A program made the position numbers and the translations under genes. DNA of 46,065 bases, taken from Acidithiobacillales bacterium SM1_46 (GTDB lineage Bacteria; Pseudomonadota; Gammaproteobacteria; Acidiferrobacterales; Sulfurifustaceae). Positions 1-9,690 of this stretch are shown in pieces (within the stretch, counting starts at the first letter, position 1; each line of letters begins with the position of its first letter). The DNA is taken from assembly GCA_001304215.1 (NCBI GenBank), contig LJVB01000006.1, forward strand, positions 1-46,065, read 5' to 3'. The notes under the pieces are model-generated. The model was given only the letters and a program-made list of their open reading frames with translations. It was not told the origin of the DNA and did no database searches.

Positions 1-43
1 CCGGTGCTGCGGCCGTACGGGCCAAGGCAGAGACGCCCGAACA

Positions 44-562
44 TTAGGGCCGCTCGGGTAGAAACGGGCGGTACTGCACCGCGAGGATGTAGAAGGTGGT
101 TTGGCCCTTCGGCAGATCGACTGTCACCTCGTCCCCGGCGGCGTGCTTGAGCAGTGCGCGGGCGAGTGGTGCGTCGATGCTGATGTATTCCGCTGCACTG
201 TCGAACTCGTCCGGGCCGACGATCCGGTAGCGGTGTCGATTGCCGTCATCGTTCTCGAGTTCCACCCAGGCACCAAAAAAGATCCGGCTCGGATCATCCG
301 GCGGTCGATCCACCACCGTCAGATCGCCGAGTCGCTTTTGCAGGTAGCGCACCCGCCGGTCGATTTCACGCAAGCGCTTCTTTCCGTAGATGTACTCGGC
401 ATTCTCGGAGCGATCGCCCATCGCTGCAGCTTCTGACACCGCCTGGGTGACGCGCGGGCGTTCCACTCGCCACAACTGATCGAGCTCGGCACGCAGGCGC
501 TCCCGGCCCTCCGGGGTGATGTAGCGCGAGCTGGGGGGCGCGGGAAGGCGGTTACGGCCCAT
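44..562 (-). CDS. greB: Transcription elongation factor GreB
   Basis: 172 aa; GreA/GreB coiled coil ([18 protein letters not shown]...[30 protein letters not shown]) and C-terminal FKBP-like domain. Confidence 0.93.
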   Translation of the reverse strand: MGRNRLPAPPSSRYITPEGRERLRAELDQLWRVERPRVTQAVSEAAAMGDRSENAEYIYGKKRLREIDRRVRYLQKRLGDLTVVDRPPDDPSRIFFGAWVELENDDGNRHRYRIVGPDEFDSAAEYISIDAPLARALLKHAAGDEVTVDLPKGQTTFYILAVQYRPFLPERP

Positions 563-723
563 GTCTGGTCAGCAATTCGTCCAAGTTAGCCCCCATATGA
601 TGGGGCGGCGGTTGCCGGCGGATCGGTCGGCTGCTATCTACAATTAACCAATACATAAGTGATTCGACTGGCGCACGCAACGTCTGGACGTCGCGTGTCC
701 TCCTATTTATCGACGGGAGTCCC

Positions 724-2958
724 TTGCCGACCCAGCTCTCACCACCGGGCCAGACCAACTCGAATGCCTTGCCGGTCGGTTACCGGCTGGGTGAGTACGA
801 GTTCGAGGGCGTGCTCGGCCACGGCGGTTTTGGCATCACCTATGTTGCGCGCGACGTGCGCCTTGGCGCACGCGTGGCGATCAAGGAATACTTTCCGCAG
901 GCCTACGCCGGCCGCGACGCCGCCGAGCAGAGCATCCATCCTTTCACGCGCACCCCGAACGACGCCGAGAACTATCGCTGGGGCCTGGAGGCGTTCCTGA
1001 CTGAAGCGCAAGCGCTCGCCAGGTTCAAGCATACCCACATCGTGCGCGTGCTGCGTTTTCTTGAGGCCAACGGCACCGCCTACCTCGTCATGGAGTATGA
1101 GGAGGGCGCGAGCCTGCTCACGTCTCTGCGCAAGCACTCGGGCTTTCTAGACGAGTCGACGCTGCTCGGCGTGTTCCTGCCGATCCTGACCGGATTGCAG
1201 GCCGTGCACGATGCAGGGCTCCTGCACCTTGATATCAAACCCGACAATATCTATTTGCGTCGCGACGGCCAACCGATGTTGATCGACTTCGGTTCGGCGC
1301 GCCAGGTGCGCGGCGGTGACAGTGCGCAGAAGGTGGCGCTGTCGCGCGGTTACGCAGCGCCTGAGCAGTATCCGGGGCACGGGGAGCGCGGTCCGTGGAC
1401 CGACGTTTACGGCGTCGGAGCGGCCATCTATCGCTGCATCACCGGTAAAGAGCCTACGGATGCGATGGAGCGCATGATCGGTGTGGCCAAGATAAAGCAC
1501 GATCCGATGGTGGCGGCCACCGCACTCGAGCGCCCGCAGTATTCGAAACACATTCGTGAATGCGTCGATGCGGCGCTGCAACTTGATGCCGGGTCGCGAC
1601 CGTCCAGTGCGCGTGTTCTTCAAAACGGCCTCATGGGAAAGGGGCTGAAGGACGCGGACACCCGGACCTTTGTGCCATTTGGAAAAGGACCGGGATTCAT
1701 CGGCGTGGCTGGCGGGCCGGAGCAAACGCGCCGGCGGCGCAGGTCGCGCAGCACCTTCGAGTGGCTGGTGGCAACCGCGGTGCTGATCACCACGGCCGCA
1801 GTGGTTATACCCAAGATCCTGATGGATACCGGCCGGCTCACGGACACCGAATTGCTCAACCTGATCGACGAGTACAAGACGGTCGCGATCGAGAAGAGCA
1901 CGGAGATCCGTCGCTACATTAACGAAGACATACTCGGAATGCGCCATCGTCCGGAACTCCCGCCGCCAAGACCAGTGTTCACACGTAAGCGCGAGGCGGC
2001 GCACGCGGCCCCGTCAGTGGTGGCATTCAATCCGCAGGCGACAGTCGCGTACACGCTGGCGCTTCCGGGCAACCCGGGGGCATTGGCGTTCGCCAAGGCG
2101 GGGTCACTGCTCGCGGTGGCGCTCGATACGGGCGCGGTGGAGCTTTGGAGCACCACAACGGGCGAGCGCGTGCGCGCGCTCGCGCCGCCGGGTGCCGAGC
2201 CCGCGGTAGTGGCGGCATCGGCCGATGGGCGCTGGCTCGCCTGGTCCGGCAAGGACCGCAGCCTGTGGTTATGGGATGCGCGCGAGGATCGTGCGCCGCT
2301 GGTGTTGCCGGGTCACATTGAGGCGGTGAGTGCGCTGGCGTTTTCGCCGGATGGGCATCTGCTCGCTTCGGCAGGTCGCGAGTCTAGCGTCATCCTTTGG
2401 GAGGTCGAATCGGGCAAGCGCCACCAGGATGCACTGCCCACCCGGGCCTCGATTCGCGCGCTGGCGTTTGCGCCGAACGGGCGGGTTCTCGCTGGCGCCG
2501 ATGCGGACGGCGGCCTGCAGTACTGGGGCATATCGGTCAGAGATAGCACCGACGGCGAGGCGCTGCCGGTCCGAAAATATGGGCCCGCAGCCGAGATGTC
2601 CTACTTGTCTGTTGCGGACAATGCACTTACGAGCGTGGCGTTTTCGCCCGACGGCAAGTGGCTTGCCGTCGGTGGCGATGCGAGCTTTCTCAAGCTGCTC
2701 GAAGTCGGGGTGGGGCGCAATGATCGCACGCTTACGCCCGCCCCCGATACCGTGCTGTCACTGGCCTTTACACCGGATCGCAAGTGGCTACTGGTCACCG
2801 GTTCCGACAGCGCGATTCGCTCATGGCAGTTGGAAAGCACCGCCGCCGGGAAATCGTTGCATGGCCACAATCACGACGTCTATGCGGTGACCGTTTCCTC
2901 TGACGGTCAGCTGATTGCTTCGGGCGGCGATGACCGAACTGTCCGCATCTGGAAATAG
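724..2958 (+). CDS. Membrane-anchored serine/threonine protein kinase with C-terminal WD40 repeats
   Basis: 744 aa, TTG start; kinase motifs GHGGFGITY, VAIKEYFPQ, LHLDIKPDN, LIDFGSA, GYAAPEQY; TM-like segment WLVATAVLITTAAVVIPKIL; C-terminal WD40 repeats (LAFSPDGHLLASAGRESSVILWE, VAFSPDGKWLAVGG, VTVSSDGQLIASGGDDRTVRIWK). Confidence 0.92.
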   Translation: MPTQLSPPGQTNSNALPVGYRLGEYEFEGVLGHGGFGITYVARDVRLGARVAIKEYFPQAYAGRDAAEQSIHPFTRTPNDAENYRWGLEAFLTEAQALARFKHTHIVRVLRFLEANGTAYLVMEYEEGASLLTSLRKHSGFLDESTLLGVFLPILTGLQAVHDAGLLHLDIKPDNIYLRRDGQPMLIDFGSARQVRGGDSAQKVALSRGYAAPEQYPGHGERGPWTDVYGVGAAIYRCITGKEPTDAMERMIGVAKIKHDPMVAATALERPQYSKHIRECVDAALQLDAGSRPSSARVLQNGLMGKGLKDADTRTFVPFGKGPGFIGVAGGPEQTRRRRRSRSTFEWLVATAVLITTAAVVIPKILMDTGRLTDTELLNLIDEYKTVAIEKSTEIRRYINEDILGMRHRPELPPPRPVFTRKREAAHAAPSVVAFNPQATVAYTLALPGNPGALAFAKAGSLLAVALDTGAVELWSTTTGERVRALAPPGAEPAVVAASADGRWLAWSGKDRSLWLWDAREDRAPLVLPGHIEAVSALAFSPDGHLLASAGRESSVILWEVESGKRHQDALPTRASIRALAFAPNGRVLAGADADGGLQYWGISVRDSTDGEALPVRKYGPAAEMSYLSVADNALTSVAFSPDGKWLAVGGDASFLKLLEVGVGRNDRTLTPAPDTVLSLAFTPDRKWLLVTGSDSAIRSWQLESTAAGKSLHGHNHDVYAVTVSSDGQLIASGGDDRTVRIWK

Positions 2959-2964
2959 CAGGGG

Positions 2965-3540
2965 TCACGCTGCGAGACTCGCGTACAGCGCACGGATTTC
3001 CGGTAACGCCTGGGGCAGGTGTTCGAACCGATGGCTTCCGCCCGGGTATACGATGGTGCACCCGCAGCCACGATAGAACTGGCGCACTGCCCGGACGTCA
3101 ATAACCTCGTCGGCCTCATCGATCAAGACCAACGTCGGCGTCTGTCGCCGACATTCCTGCAAGGCGTAGGCACCGAAGGCATCGACGTCCGCGTCGGTGA
3201 GAACGTAGCGTTCGCCGGTGGCCTCGTTCGCTTGCGGTCCGACATGGCCGCGCAAGCCAATATGCGGGTTTACCGCCGGGTTGATGAGCACCATTCCGGC
3301 ATGGAATTCGGGGGCGAGCACCGGTGCGTAGCATCCGCCGAGCGAGCTGCCGACGAGCAGCAGGCGGTCCTGCTGTGAGCGCAGACTCGCAAGGTACGCG
3401 CGTAGTTGGGCCATTGCCTCGTGCGCGCGGTGAGCCGGATAGGTGGGGGAAAGCACCTGAACCGGCGCAAGCTGCTTGCGCAGCCATGTGGCTTTGGCGG
3501 AGCTGCCGGCGCTATTCAGGCCATGCAGGTAGACGATCAT
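2965..3540 (-). CDS. yqiA: YqiA/YcfP family alpha/beta hydrolase (esterase)
   Basis: 191 aa; MIVYLHGLNSAGSSAKA, GSSLGG nucleophile elbow, C-terminal GGSHRFEHL. Confidence 0.85.
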   Translation of the reverse strand: MIVYLHGLNSAGSSAKATWLRKQLAPVQVLSPTYPAHRAHEAMAQLRAYLASLRSQQDRLLLVGSSLGGCYAPVLAPEFHAGMVLINPAVNPHIGLRGHVGPQANEATGERYVLTDADVDAFGAYALQECRRQTPTLVLIDEADEVIDVRAVRQFYRGCGCTIVYPGGSHRFEHLPQALPEIRALYASLAA

Positions 3541-3563
3541 GTGCCGGCGCCTGCGCGTTGCGC

Positions 3564-4406
3564 CTAGCGCGTGGCGCGTTCCTCGTCGGGATTGACACGC
3601 ACCTGCTCGGTGATGGGTTGAGGTGCGGGCTCCGGTGCGATCAGCTTGCCTACGGTCACGAACTCATAGCCCTTGGCGCGCAGCCGCTGCACGATCTCGG
3701 GCAGGGCCTCAGCGGTATGTCGTCCGCGACCGTTCATGTGCATGACCACGATCGAGCCATTGCGCGCGTGCCGCGTGACGTGCTCGATCAGGCGCTTCTT
3801 GCTGGCGCGCCGGTCTGGGTCGCCGGACGCCAGGTCGAACTGCACGGTGGTGAGTCCCATGTCGGCGGCGAGATTCACCACCTGCTCGTCGATCTCACCA
3901 TAGGGCGCGCGAAACAGCGTCGCATAGCGCCCGGTGAGCGTGTACATCACGTTTTGCGTCCACTCGATTTCGTTCCGCAGGCGTTGGGGGGAGACCTCGC
4001 GCGGATGCGGGTGCAGGAAGGTGTGGTTGCCGAGTTCGAACAGCGGATGCCAGGCCAGCAGTCGTGTCTCGTGCGGATGTTCCTCCATCCACTTGCCGCC
4101 GAGAAACAGCGTCGCCGGGACGTTCAGGTCGATGAGCGCGCGGATGATGCGCTCGTCGTACTGGCTGGGTTTGTGCGTCGAGCAGGCATCAAAGGTGAGC
4201 GCGATAAGCTTCTTTGCGCGCGATCCGCTGGAGATTACTTGTGGTGTAACCGATTCCAGCGCCGGCGCATTCATTGGGTTGCCCGCTGGAGGCGAAAAGG
4301 CGAGTTCGCGCTCCTTGTCAGGCGCCGGTTCCAGCATCGCGCAACCGCCGAGCAGCACGGCGCCGGCGAGCAGGCCAAGGCGGGCAGAAGGGAACCAGGA
4401 TGACAT
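3564..4406 (-). CDS. Polysaccharide deacetylase family lipoprotein
   Basis: NodB-type motifs LIALTFDACSTHK, ELGNHTFLHPHPREVS, FRAPYGEID, VVMHMNGRGRHTAEAL; lipobox LLGGC. Start moved from the 4475 ORF start to the ATG preceding the signal peptide. Confidence 0.88.
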   Translation of the reverse strand: MSSWFPSARLGLLAGAVLLGGCAMLEPAPDKERELAFSPPAGNPMNAPALESVTPQVISSGSRAKKLIALTFDACSTHKPSQYDERIIRALIDLNVPATLFLGGKWMEEHPHETRLLAWHPLFELGNHTFLHPHPREVSPQRLRNEIEWTQNVMYTLTGRYATLFRAPYGEIDEQVVNLAADMGLTTVQFDLASGDPDRRASKKRLIEHVTRHARNGSIVVMHMNGRGRHTAEALPEIVQRLRAKGYEFVTVGKLIAPEPAPQPITEQVRVNPDEERATR

Positions 4407-4512
4407 GGGTCTGGTGAATTGGGCGCGAGCGGTTATTGTTAAACTGTAGACTACGCAATGGACAACGGGTTCCACGTCGCAGCTTCATGTTCGTGGCAAC
4501 CGGAGGGAGTAG

Positions 4513-5586
4513 ATGAGTCATCTTTTTGCGCCGCTGAAACTGCGTGATCTGCGGTTTCGCAACCGCATTTTTGTCTCGCCCATGTGCCAGTATTCCGCCG
4601 AGCAGCGCGACGGTATGCCGGACAACTGGCATCTTGTGCATCTCGGCAGCCGGGCGGTTGGCGGTGCGGGACTGGTCATGGTGGAGGCCACAGGCGTGTC
4701 CCCCGCCGGTCGCATTTCGCCGCAGGATCTCGGGCTATGGTCAGACGCGCAGCGCGATGCCTTTCGTCCTATCACCGAATTCATCCGCGCCCAAGGCGCG
4801 GTTGCGGCGATCCAGTTGGCACACGCCGGCCGTAAGGCCTCCACCGATCAGCCGTGGCGCGGCGGCGCGCCGCTCGCGCCGGAAAAGGGCGGTTGGCAGC
4901 CACTTGCACCAAGCGCGCTTCCCTTTGCGCCCGACTCAACCACCCCGCATGCGCTAACAGCAAAAGAGATCGACACAGTCGTTCATGACTTTGCGGACGC
5001 CACAGCCCGGGCACTGTCAGCCGGGTTCGAGGTGATTGAAATTCACATGGCGCATGGCTATCTGTTGCATAACTTCCTCTCGCCACTCTCGAACCAGCGA
5101 ACCGACGCCTACGGCGGCAGCCTCGAGAATCGGGCACGCTTGCCGCTCGCCGTGGCGCGTGCGGTGCGCGCTCTCTGGCCCGAGAACTGGCCCGTGTTCG
5201 TGCGCATCTCGGCGAGCGATTGGATGGAGGGCGGTTGGGATCTCGCGCAGTCCATCCGGCTCTCACGGTGGTTTAAGGAGTCGGGTATTGATCTTGTCGA
5301 CTGCTCGAGCGGCGGGTTAAGCCCCGATGCGAGTATCCCGGCGGCGCCTGGCTACCAGGTTCCGTTCGCCGCGGCGATTCGCCGCGAGGCAGGCATTGCC
5401 ACTGGTGCCGTCGGGCTCATCACTGAACCCGCGCAAGCCGAGCGTATCGTGGCGAGTGGCGAGGCCGATGTGGTGCTGCTCGCGCGCGCCATGCTGCGCG
5501 ATCCCTATTGGCCGTTGCACGCCGCACAGGCACTTGGGACGGACGTGCCGTGGCCACCGCAGTACCTGCGGGCAAAGCCGGGTTGA
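4513..5586 (+). CDS. NADH:flavin oxidoreductase / old yellow enzyme family (YqjM-like)
   Basis: 357 aa; MSHLFAPLKLRDLRFRNRIFVSPMCQYSA, QLAHAGRKAS, IEIHMAHGYLLHNFLSPLSNQRTDAYGGSLENRARLPLAV. Confidence 0.93.
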   Translation: MSHLFAPLKLRDLRFRNRIFVSPMCQYSAEQRDGMPDNWHLVHLGSRAVGGAGLVMVEATGVSPAGRISPQDLGLWSDAQRDAFRPITEFIRAQGAVAAIQLAHAGRKASTDQPWRGGAPLAPEKGGWQPLAPSALPFAPDSTTPHALTAKEIDTVVHDFADATARALSAGFEVIEIHMAHGYLLHNFLSPLSNQRTDAYGGSLENRARLPLAVARAVRALWPENWPVFVRISASDWMEGGWDLAQSIRLSRWFKESGIDLVDCSSGGLSPDASIPAAPGYQVPFAAAIRREAGIATGAVGLITEPAQAERIVASGEADVVLLARAMLRDPYWPLHAAQALGTDVPWPPQYLRAKPG

Positions 5587-5622
5587 ACCAGTTTCATCCG
5601 CGAGGCATCCAACTCCTAGCAT

Positions 5623-6387
5623 ATGCGTAACAGCACCACACGCTTTCTCACGATCGCTGCATTGTTGCTCGTGGCGCTTACAGGTTACTTCGCCTGGGAG
5701 TACCTGCGCATGCGCGAGGCCCTGGAAGAGGCGAGTGGTCGCAATGCGGAGCTGATGTTCGAAGCCAATCGGGCGCGCGACGAGCTCAAGGCCATGAGTC
5801 AGCGGCTGGAGCAGGATCTCGCCAAGGTATCGAAGGAAAAGGAGGCGGAGCTCGAACGGCTCAAGGGCACGCACGATGAGATGGTCAAGGGCCTGCAGAA
5901 GGAGATCGAAGCGGGTGAAGTCACCATTACGCGGCTCGCCGACCGGTTGTCGGTGAAGATGGTCGATCGAATTCTCTTTCCAATTGGCGAGGCGGCAATC
6001 GGGGAGCCCGGTCGCAAGGTGCTCGAGCGCGTGGCCAAGGTTCTGGCGCAGGCCCAGGACAAGACCATCCGCATCGAGGGCCATACCGACAACGTTCCGA
6101 TCGGCAAGCAATTGCGCGATCGTTATCCGACCAACTGGGAGCTCTCTACCGCGCGCGCCACGACGGTCGCGCGCATACTGCAGCAGGCGAGCGGCGTCGA
6201 TCCGGCCGCGTTCGAGGCAGTGGGCCTCGGCGAGTTTCACCCGGTGGCGGACAATCGCACCGAGAAGGGGCGCAGTCTCAATCGCCGCATCGAAATCCAG
6301 CTCTACCCGCGTGTCCGGGCGCTCGCCCAGGAACTGCCTATTTCGTCAGGTGCGCCCACTCCAGGGGACTCCCCTGCCAAGCCCTAG
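5623..6387 (+). CDS. OmpA family protein (membrane-anchored, coiled coil plus peptidoglycan-binding domain)
   Basis: 254 aa; N-terminal TM, coiled coil, then IRIEGHTDNVPIG...NWELSTARATTVARIL...AVGLGEFHPVADN...NRRIEIQL. Confidence 0.88.
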   Translation: MRNSTTRFLTIAALLLVALTGYFAWEYLRMREALEEASGRNAELMFEANRARDELKAMSQRLEQDLAKVSKEKEAELERLKGTHDEMVKGLQKEIEAGEVTITRLADRLSVKMVDRILFPIGEAAIGEPGRKVLERVAKVLAQAQDKTIRIEGHTDNVPIGKQLRDRYPTNWELSTARATTVARILQQASGVDPAAFEAVGLGEFHPVADNRTEKGRSLNRRIEIQLYPRVRALAQELPISSGAPTPGDSPAKP

Positions 6388-6500
6388 GGAACAGCGAGTC
6401 AAGCTGGTAGATTTTCACCGCAGGATCGAAGAAATCGCGGCCCACGGGATACCGACCGGGTGCGCGCGATCGCGACCGCGCTTGGCAACGGACAAGCATC

Positions 6501-7685
6501 ATGAACCTGGATCGTCCACGCAAGTTTTCGTTTCCCTGGCGCGTGGGAAACCGATTCACTTTGCTGGTCGATGGGGAGCGGTTCTTCCCACGCATGCTGT
6601 CAGCCATCGATGCGGCGCGCTCACATGTGCTTCTCGAAATCTATCTGTTCGAATCCGGTGTCGTGGCGGATCGCTTCATTGCCGCGCTCACGCGCGCGGC
6701 CGGTCGGGGTGTGGCCGTGAAGCTACTGCTCGATGCATACGGGGCGCACGGCCTGTACTCGCCAGACCGTGCGCGGCTGGTCGCAGGTGGTGTAGACGTG
6801 CGCTACTACAATCCGCTCCAGATGCGCCAGTGGCTCGGCAACATGTTTCGGGACCATCGCAAACTCCTGGTCGTGGATGGCGAGATCGCCTATACGAGCG
6901 GGGCCGGAATCACGGACCAGTTCCATCCGGCGCATGATGCGGCGCGCGCCTGGCGCGAAACCGCCGTGGAGGCCGGTGGCCCGGTGGTGGCGGACTGGCA
7001 GGCACTCTTCGTGCGAAATTGGGAACAGCACACCGGCGAAGCGCTCGTGCTGCCACCCGCGACGAGCGAGCCCGTTCCGGGCGGTGTGCCGGGGCGGGTT
7101 GTGATCTCGAGTGCATTGGTCAATCAGGACATCAAGCGCTCGCTCTACACGCGGGTGCGCCGTGCACGCCGGCGGGTCTGGATCGAGACCGCCTATTTCG
7201 TCCCCTCACGCAGGGTTCTGCGCGCCTTGCAGCACGCAGCCGCCCGCGGAGTCGATGTGCGGCTACTGTTACCCGGACCCTACACCGACCATCCCGCCGT
7301 GCGCCATGCTGGCCGGCGTTTCTATGGCCGCTTGCTCAAGCGCGGCGTGCGCATATTCGAGTACCAACCGCGTTTCCTGCACGCCAAGACCGTACTGGCC
7401 GATGACTGGGTATCGATCGGATCGAGTAACCTCGACCGCTGGAACTTGCGCTGGAATCTGGAGGCCAACCAGGAGATCCACAGCGAGCCCTTTGCCGCCG
7501 AGGTGGCTGACATGGTCGAGAACGATTTCTCCGAAAGCAAGGAGCTGCATTACCAGCTCTGGCGGCAGCGCCCGCTCCGTGAGCGACTGCGCGAACGCTG
7601 GTGGGGTCGGGTCGATGCGTGGCTCGAGAGCATCGGCCGGCGGCGTGGGGTGCGCCGGCGCATGGCACGTCGGAGCGTGCCGTGA
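6501..7685 (+). CDS. clsB: Cardiolipin synthase ClsB-like (phospholipase D superfamily)
   Basis: 394 aa; two HKD-like motifs (DHRKLLVVDGEIAYTSGAGI and HAKTVLADDWVSIGSSNLDRWNLRWNLEAN). Confidence 0.88.
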   Translation: MNLDRPRKFSFPWRVGNRFTLLVDGERFFPRMLSAIDAARSHVLLEIYLFESGVVADRFIAALTRAAGRGVAVKLLLDAYGAHGLYSPDRARLVAGGVDVRYYNPLQMRQWLGNMFRDHRKLLVVDGEIAYTSGAGITDQFHPAHDAARAWRETAVEAGGPVVADWQALFVRNWEQHTGEALVLPPATSEPVPGGVPGRVVISSALVNQDIKRSLYTRVRRARRRVWIETAYFVPSRRVLRALQHAAARGVDVRLLLPGPYTDHPAVRHAGRRFYGRLLKRGVRIFEYQPRFLHAKTVLADDWVSIGSSNLDRWNLRWNLEANQEIHSEPFAAEVADMVENDFSESKELHYQLWRQRPLRERLRERWWGRVDAWLESIGRRRGVRRRMARRSVP

Positions 7686-8632
7686 GCGAGCGCGTCGTTT
7701 TTCTGGATCGCGCCAGCGTCCGCGCAGACTTTCGCCGCCCGGAATTCGACCATGTGTGGGTCGACTACCCGCAAACCCTGCCGCAGGAGGGGGTCGGTCG
7801 CCTGTCGGGTGCGACGATTTCCATCAGCAACAAGGTGCCGATCATGGGCAACACGATTGCGCAGTTGCCCGCGTTGCGCATGATCGCGGTGTGCGCGACT
7901 GGCACCAACAACGTCGATCTCGATGCCTGCCGCGCGCGCGGTATCGTGGTAAGCAATATCCGCGACTACGCCACCCACACCGTACCGGAGCATGTGTTCA
8001 TGCTGATGCTCGCATTGCGGCGCAACCTGCTCGCCTATCGTGCTGCTGTGCAGGCCGGCGAGTGGCAGCGTGCCGGGCGTTTCTGCCTCATGGACTATCC
8101 CATCGAGGACTTGCACGGCGCGACGCTTGGCATTGTTGGCGGCGGAGCCTTGGGCAGTTCGGTGCATCGCCTCGCCGAGGCGTTCGGCATGCGTGTATTG
8201 CTTGCCGAACGCAAGGGCGCGGGCGCGATCCGCGCTGGATATGCATCGTTCGACACGGTGCTGGCGGATAGCGACGTGATCACGCTGCACCTGCCGCTTA
8301 CGCCGGAGACCCGTCACCTGATCGGCACGCCGGAGCTCGCGCGCATGAGAAAGACAGCGATTCTCATCAATACTGCACGTGGCGGGCTAGTTGACGAGTC
8401 GGCGCTGGCCGCGGCATTGAAGCAGCGGCGCATTGCGGGCGCGGCATTCGATGTCCTGACAGAGGAGCCACCACGAAGCGGCAATCCCTTGCTCGATCTC
8501 GACCTGCCAAACTTCATCCTCACCCCGCACAATGCGTGGGCAAGCCGGACGGCGATGCAAGCCATGGCCGATCAGTTGATCGAGAATCTCGAGGCCTTCG
8601 CGCGCGCTGCACCGCGCAACCGCGTGGTCTAG
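7682..8632 (+). CDS. D-2-hydroxyacid dehydrogenase
   Basis: LGIVGGGALGSSVHRLAEAFGM Rossmann motif, HLPLTPETRHLIG, LINTARGGLVDESAL, LTPHNAWAS. GTG start overlaps the clsB stop (GTGA). Confidence 0.9.
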   Translation: MSERVVFLDRASVRADFRRPEFDHVWVDYPQTLPQEGVGRLSGATISISNKVPIMGNTIAQLPALRMIAVCATGTNNVDLDACRARGIVVSNIRDYATHTVPEHVFMLMLALRRNLLAYRAAVQAGEWQRAGRFCLMDYPIEDLHGATLGIVGGGALGSSVHRLAEAFGMRVLLAERKGAGAIRAGYASFDTVLADSDVITLHLPLTPETRHLIGTPELARMRKTAILINTARGGLVDESALAAALKQRRIAGAAFDVLTEEPPRSGNPLLDLDLPNFILTPHNAWASRTAMQAMADQLIENLEAFARAAPRNRVV

Positions 8633-9036
8633 CCGCCAGTACGCGTCAGCAGCTCGGCGAACAGGCGGCAGGCGTCGGAGATTGTGAAGACGCCAGCCAG
8701 CTTGTCCTCGCGCATCACCAGTGTGACGTCAACGTCGTGTGCCGCCATGTGATGCACCACGTCGACCAGCGGGGTGGCAGGCGCCACAGCGTAGACGGAG
8801 GGGCTACAGATGTCTTGCACGCGCGTGTTGCTGGTCACGGCCAGGTCCCAGCCCGCCGCAGCGGCGCGCGTGAGATCGCGCTCGGAAATCACCGCGACAA
8901 AACGCTCGCCTTGGCGCACCGGCAAGTGCCGGATGTGCAACTGCGTCATCAGGGTGCGCGCGCTCGCAGCGTGCGCATCGGCCTCGATGGAATAGGGGAA
9001 GGGCGTCATGACGGACTCGACGGTCGGGGTTGCCAT
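8629..9036 (-). CDS. CBS domain-containing protein
   Basis: 135 aa; paired CBS repeats (VESVMTPFPYSIEADAHAASARTLM...HIRHLPV; VQDICSPSVYAVAPATPLVDVVHHMAAHDVDVTLVM). Confidence 0.88.
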   Translation of the reverse strand: MATPTVESVMTPFPYSIEADAHAASARTLMTQLHIRHLPVRQGERFVAVISERDLTRAAAAGWDLAVTSNTRVQDICSPSVYAVAPATPLVDVVHHMAAHDVDVTLVMREDKLAGVFTISDACRLFAELLTRTGG

Positions 9037-9153
9037 GGACCGGGCTCCACGTTGTTGGGCCGAAGTTGCCTACGATACCAAGCGGCGGGCCCAAGTCCAC
9101 GGGCGACCGGGATCGAGTACAATGCGGCGCATATTCCCGGCTCTCCTCGATCC

Positions 9154-9684
9154 ATGAAGAAACATCTCGTCATCTCGGCGCTTGGCAAAGATCGCCCGGG
9201 TATCGTCAACGCGCTCTCCAAGACCGTACTCGACAGCGGCTGCAATGTCGAAGACAGCCGCATGACCGTGCTCGGTGGGGAATTCGCCGTCATGCTCCTG
9301 GTGAGCGGTGCCTGGAACGCGATCGCCAAGCTGGAATCGCAAATCAAGACGATCGAGGCTCGACTCGAGCTCACTATCGCTACCCGGGCGACAGAGGCAC
9401 GTACCAACAAGGACAAGATGGTGCCGTATGTCGTCGATGTCGTGGCGATGGATCACCCGGGAATCGTGCACGACGTTGCCGCGTTCTTCTCGACGCGCGA
9501 GATCAATATCGAGGATCTCAGCAGCTGGACCTACGCCGCCGCCCATACCGGTACGCCGATGTTCTCGATGAACATGGTGATCAGTGTGCCGGCCAGCGTG
9601 AACATCGGCCAGTTGCGCGAGGAGTTCACGCGCTTTTGTGATGAGCTCAATCTCGACGCGACGCTCGAGCCTTCGCGTCACTGA
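9154..9684 (+). CDS. gcvR: ACT-domain protein, glycine cleavage system transcriptional repressor GcvR-like
   Basis: MKKHLVISALGKDRPGIVNALSKTVLDSGCNVEDSRMTVLGGEFAVMLLVSG; two ACT domains. ATG at 9154 chosen over the longer ORF. Confidence 0.82.
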   Translation: MKKHLVISALGKDRPGIVNALSKTVLDSGCNVEDSRMTVLGGEFAVMLLVSGAWNAIAKLESQIKTIEARLELTIATRATEARTNKDKMVPYVVDVVAMDHPGIVHDVAAFFSTREINIEDLSSWTYAAAHTGTPMFSMNMVISVPASVNIGQLREEFTRFCDELNLDATLEPSRH

Positions 9685-9690
9685 GCCGGC

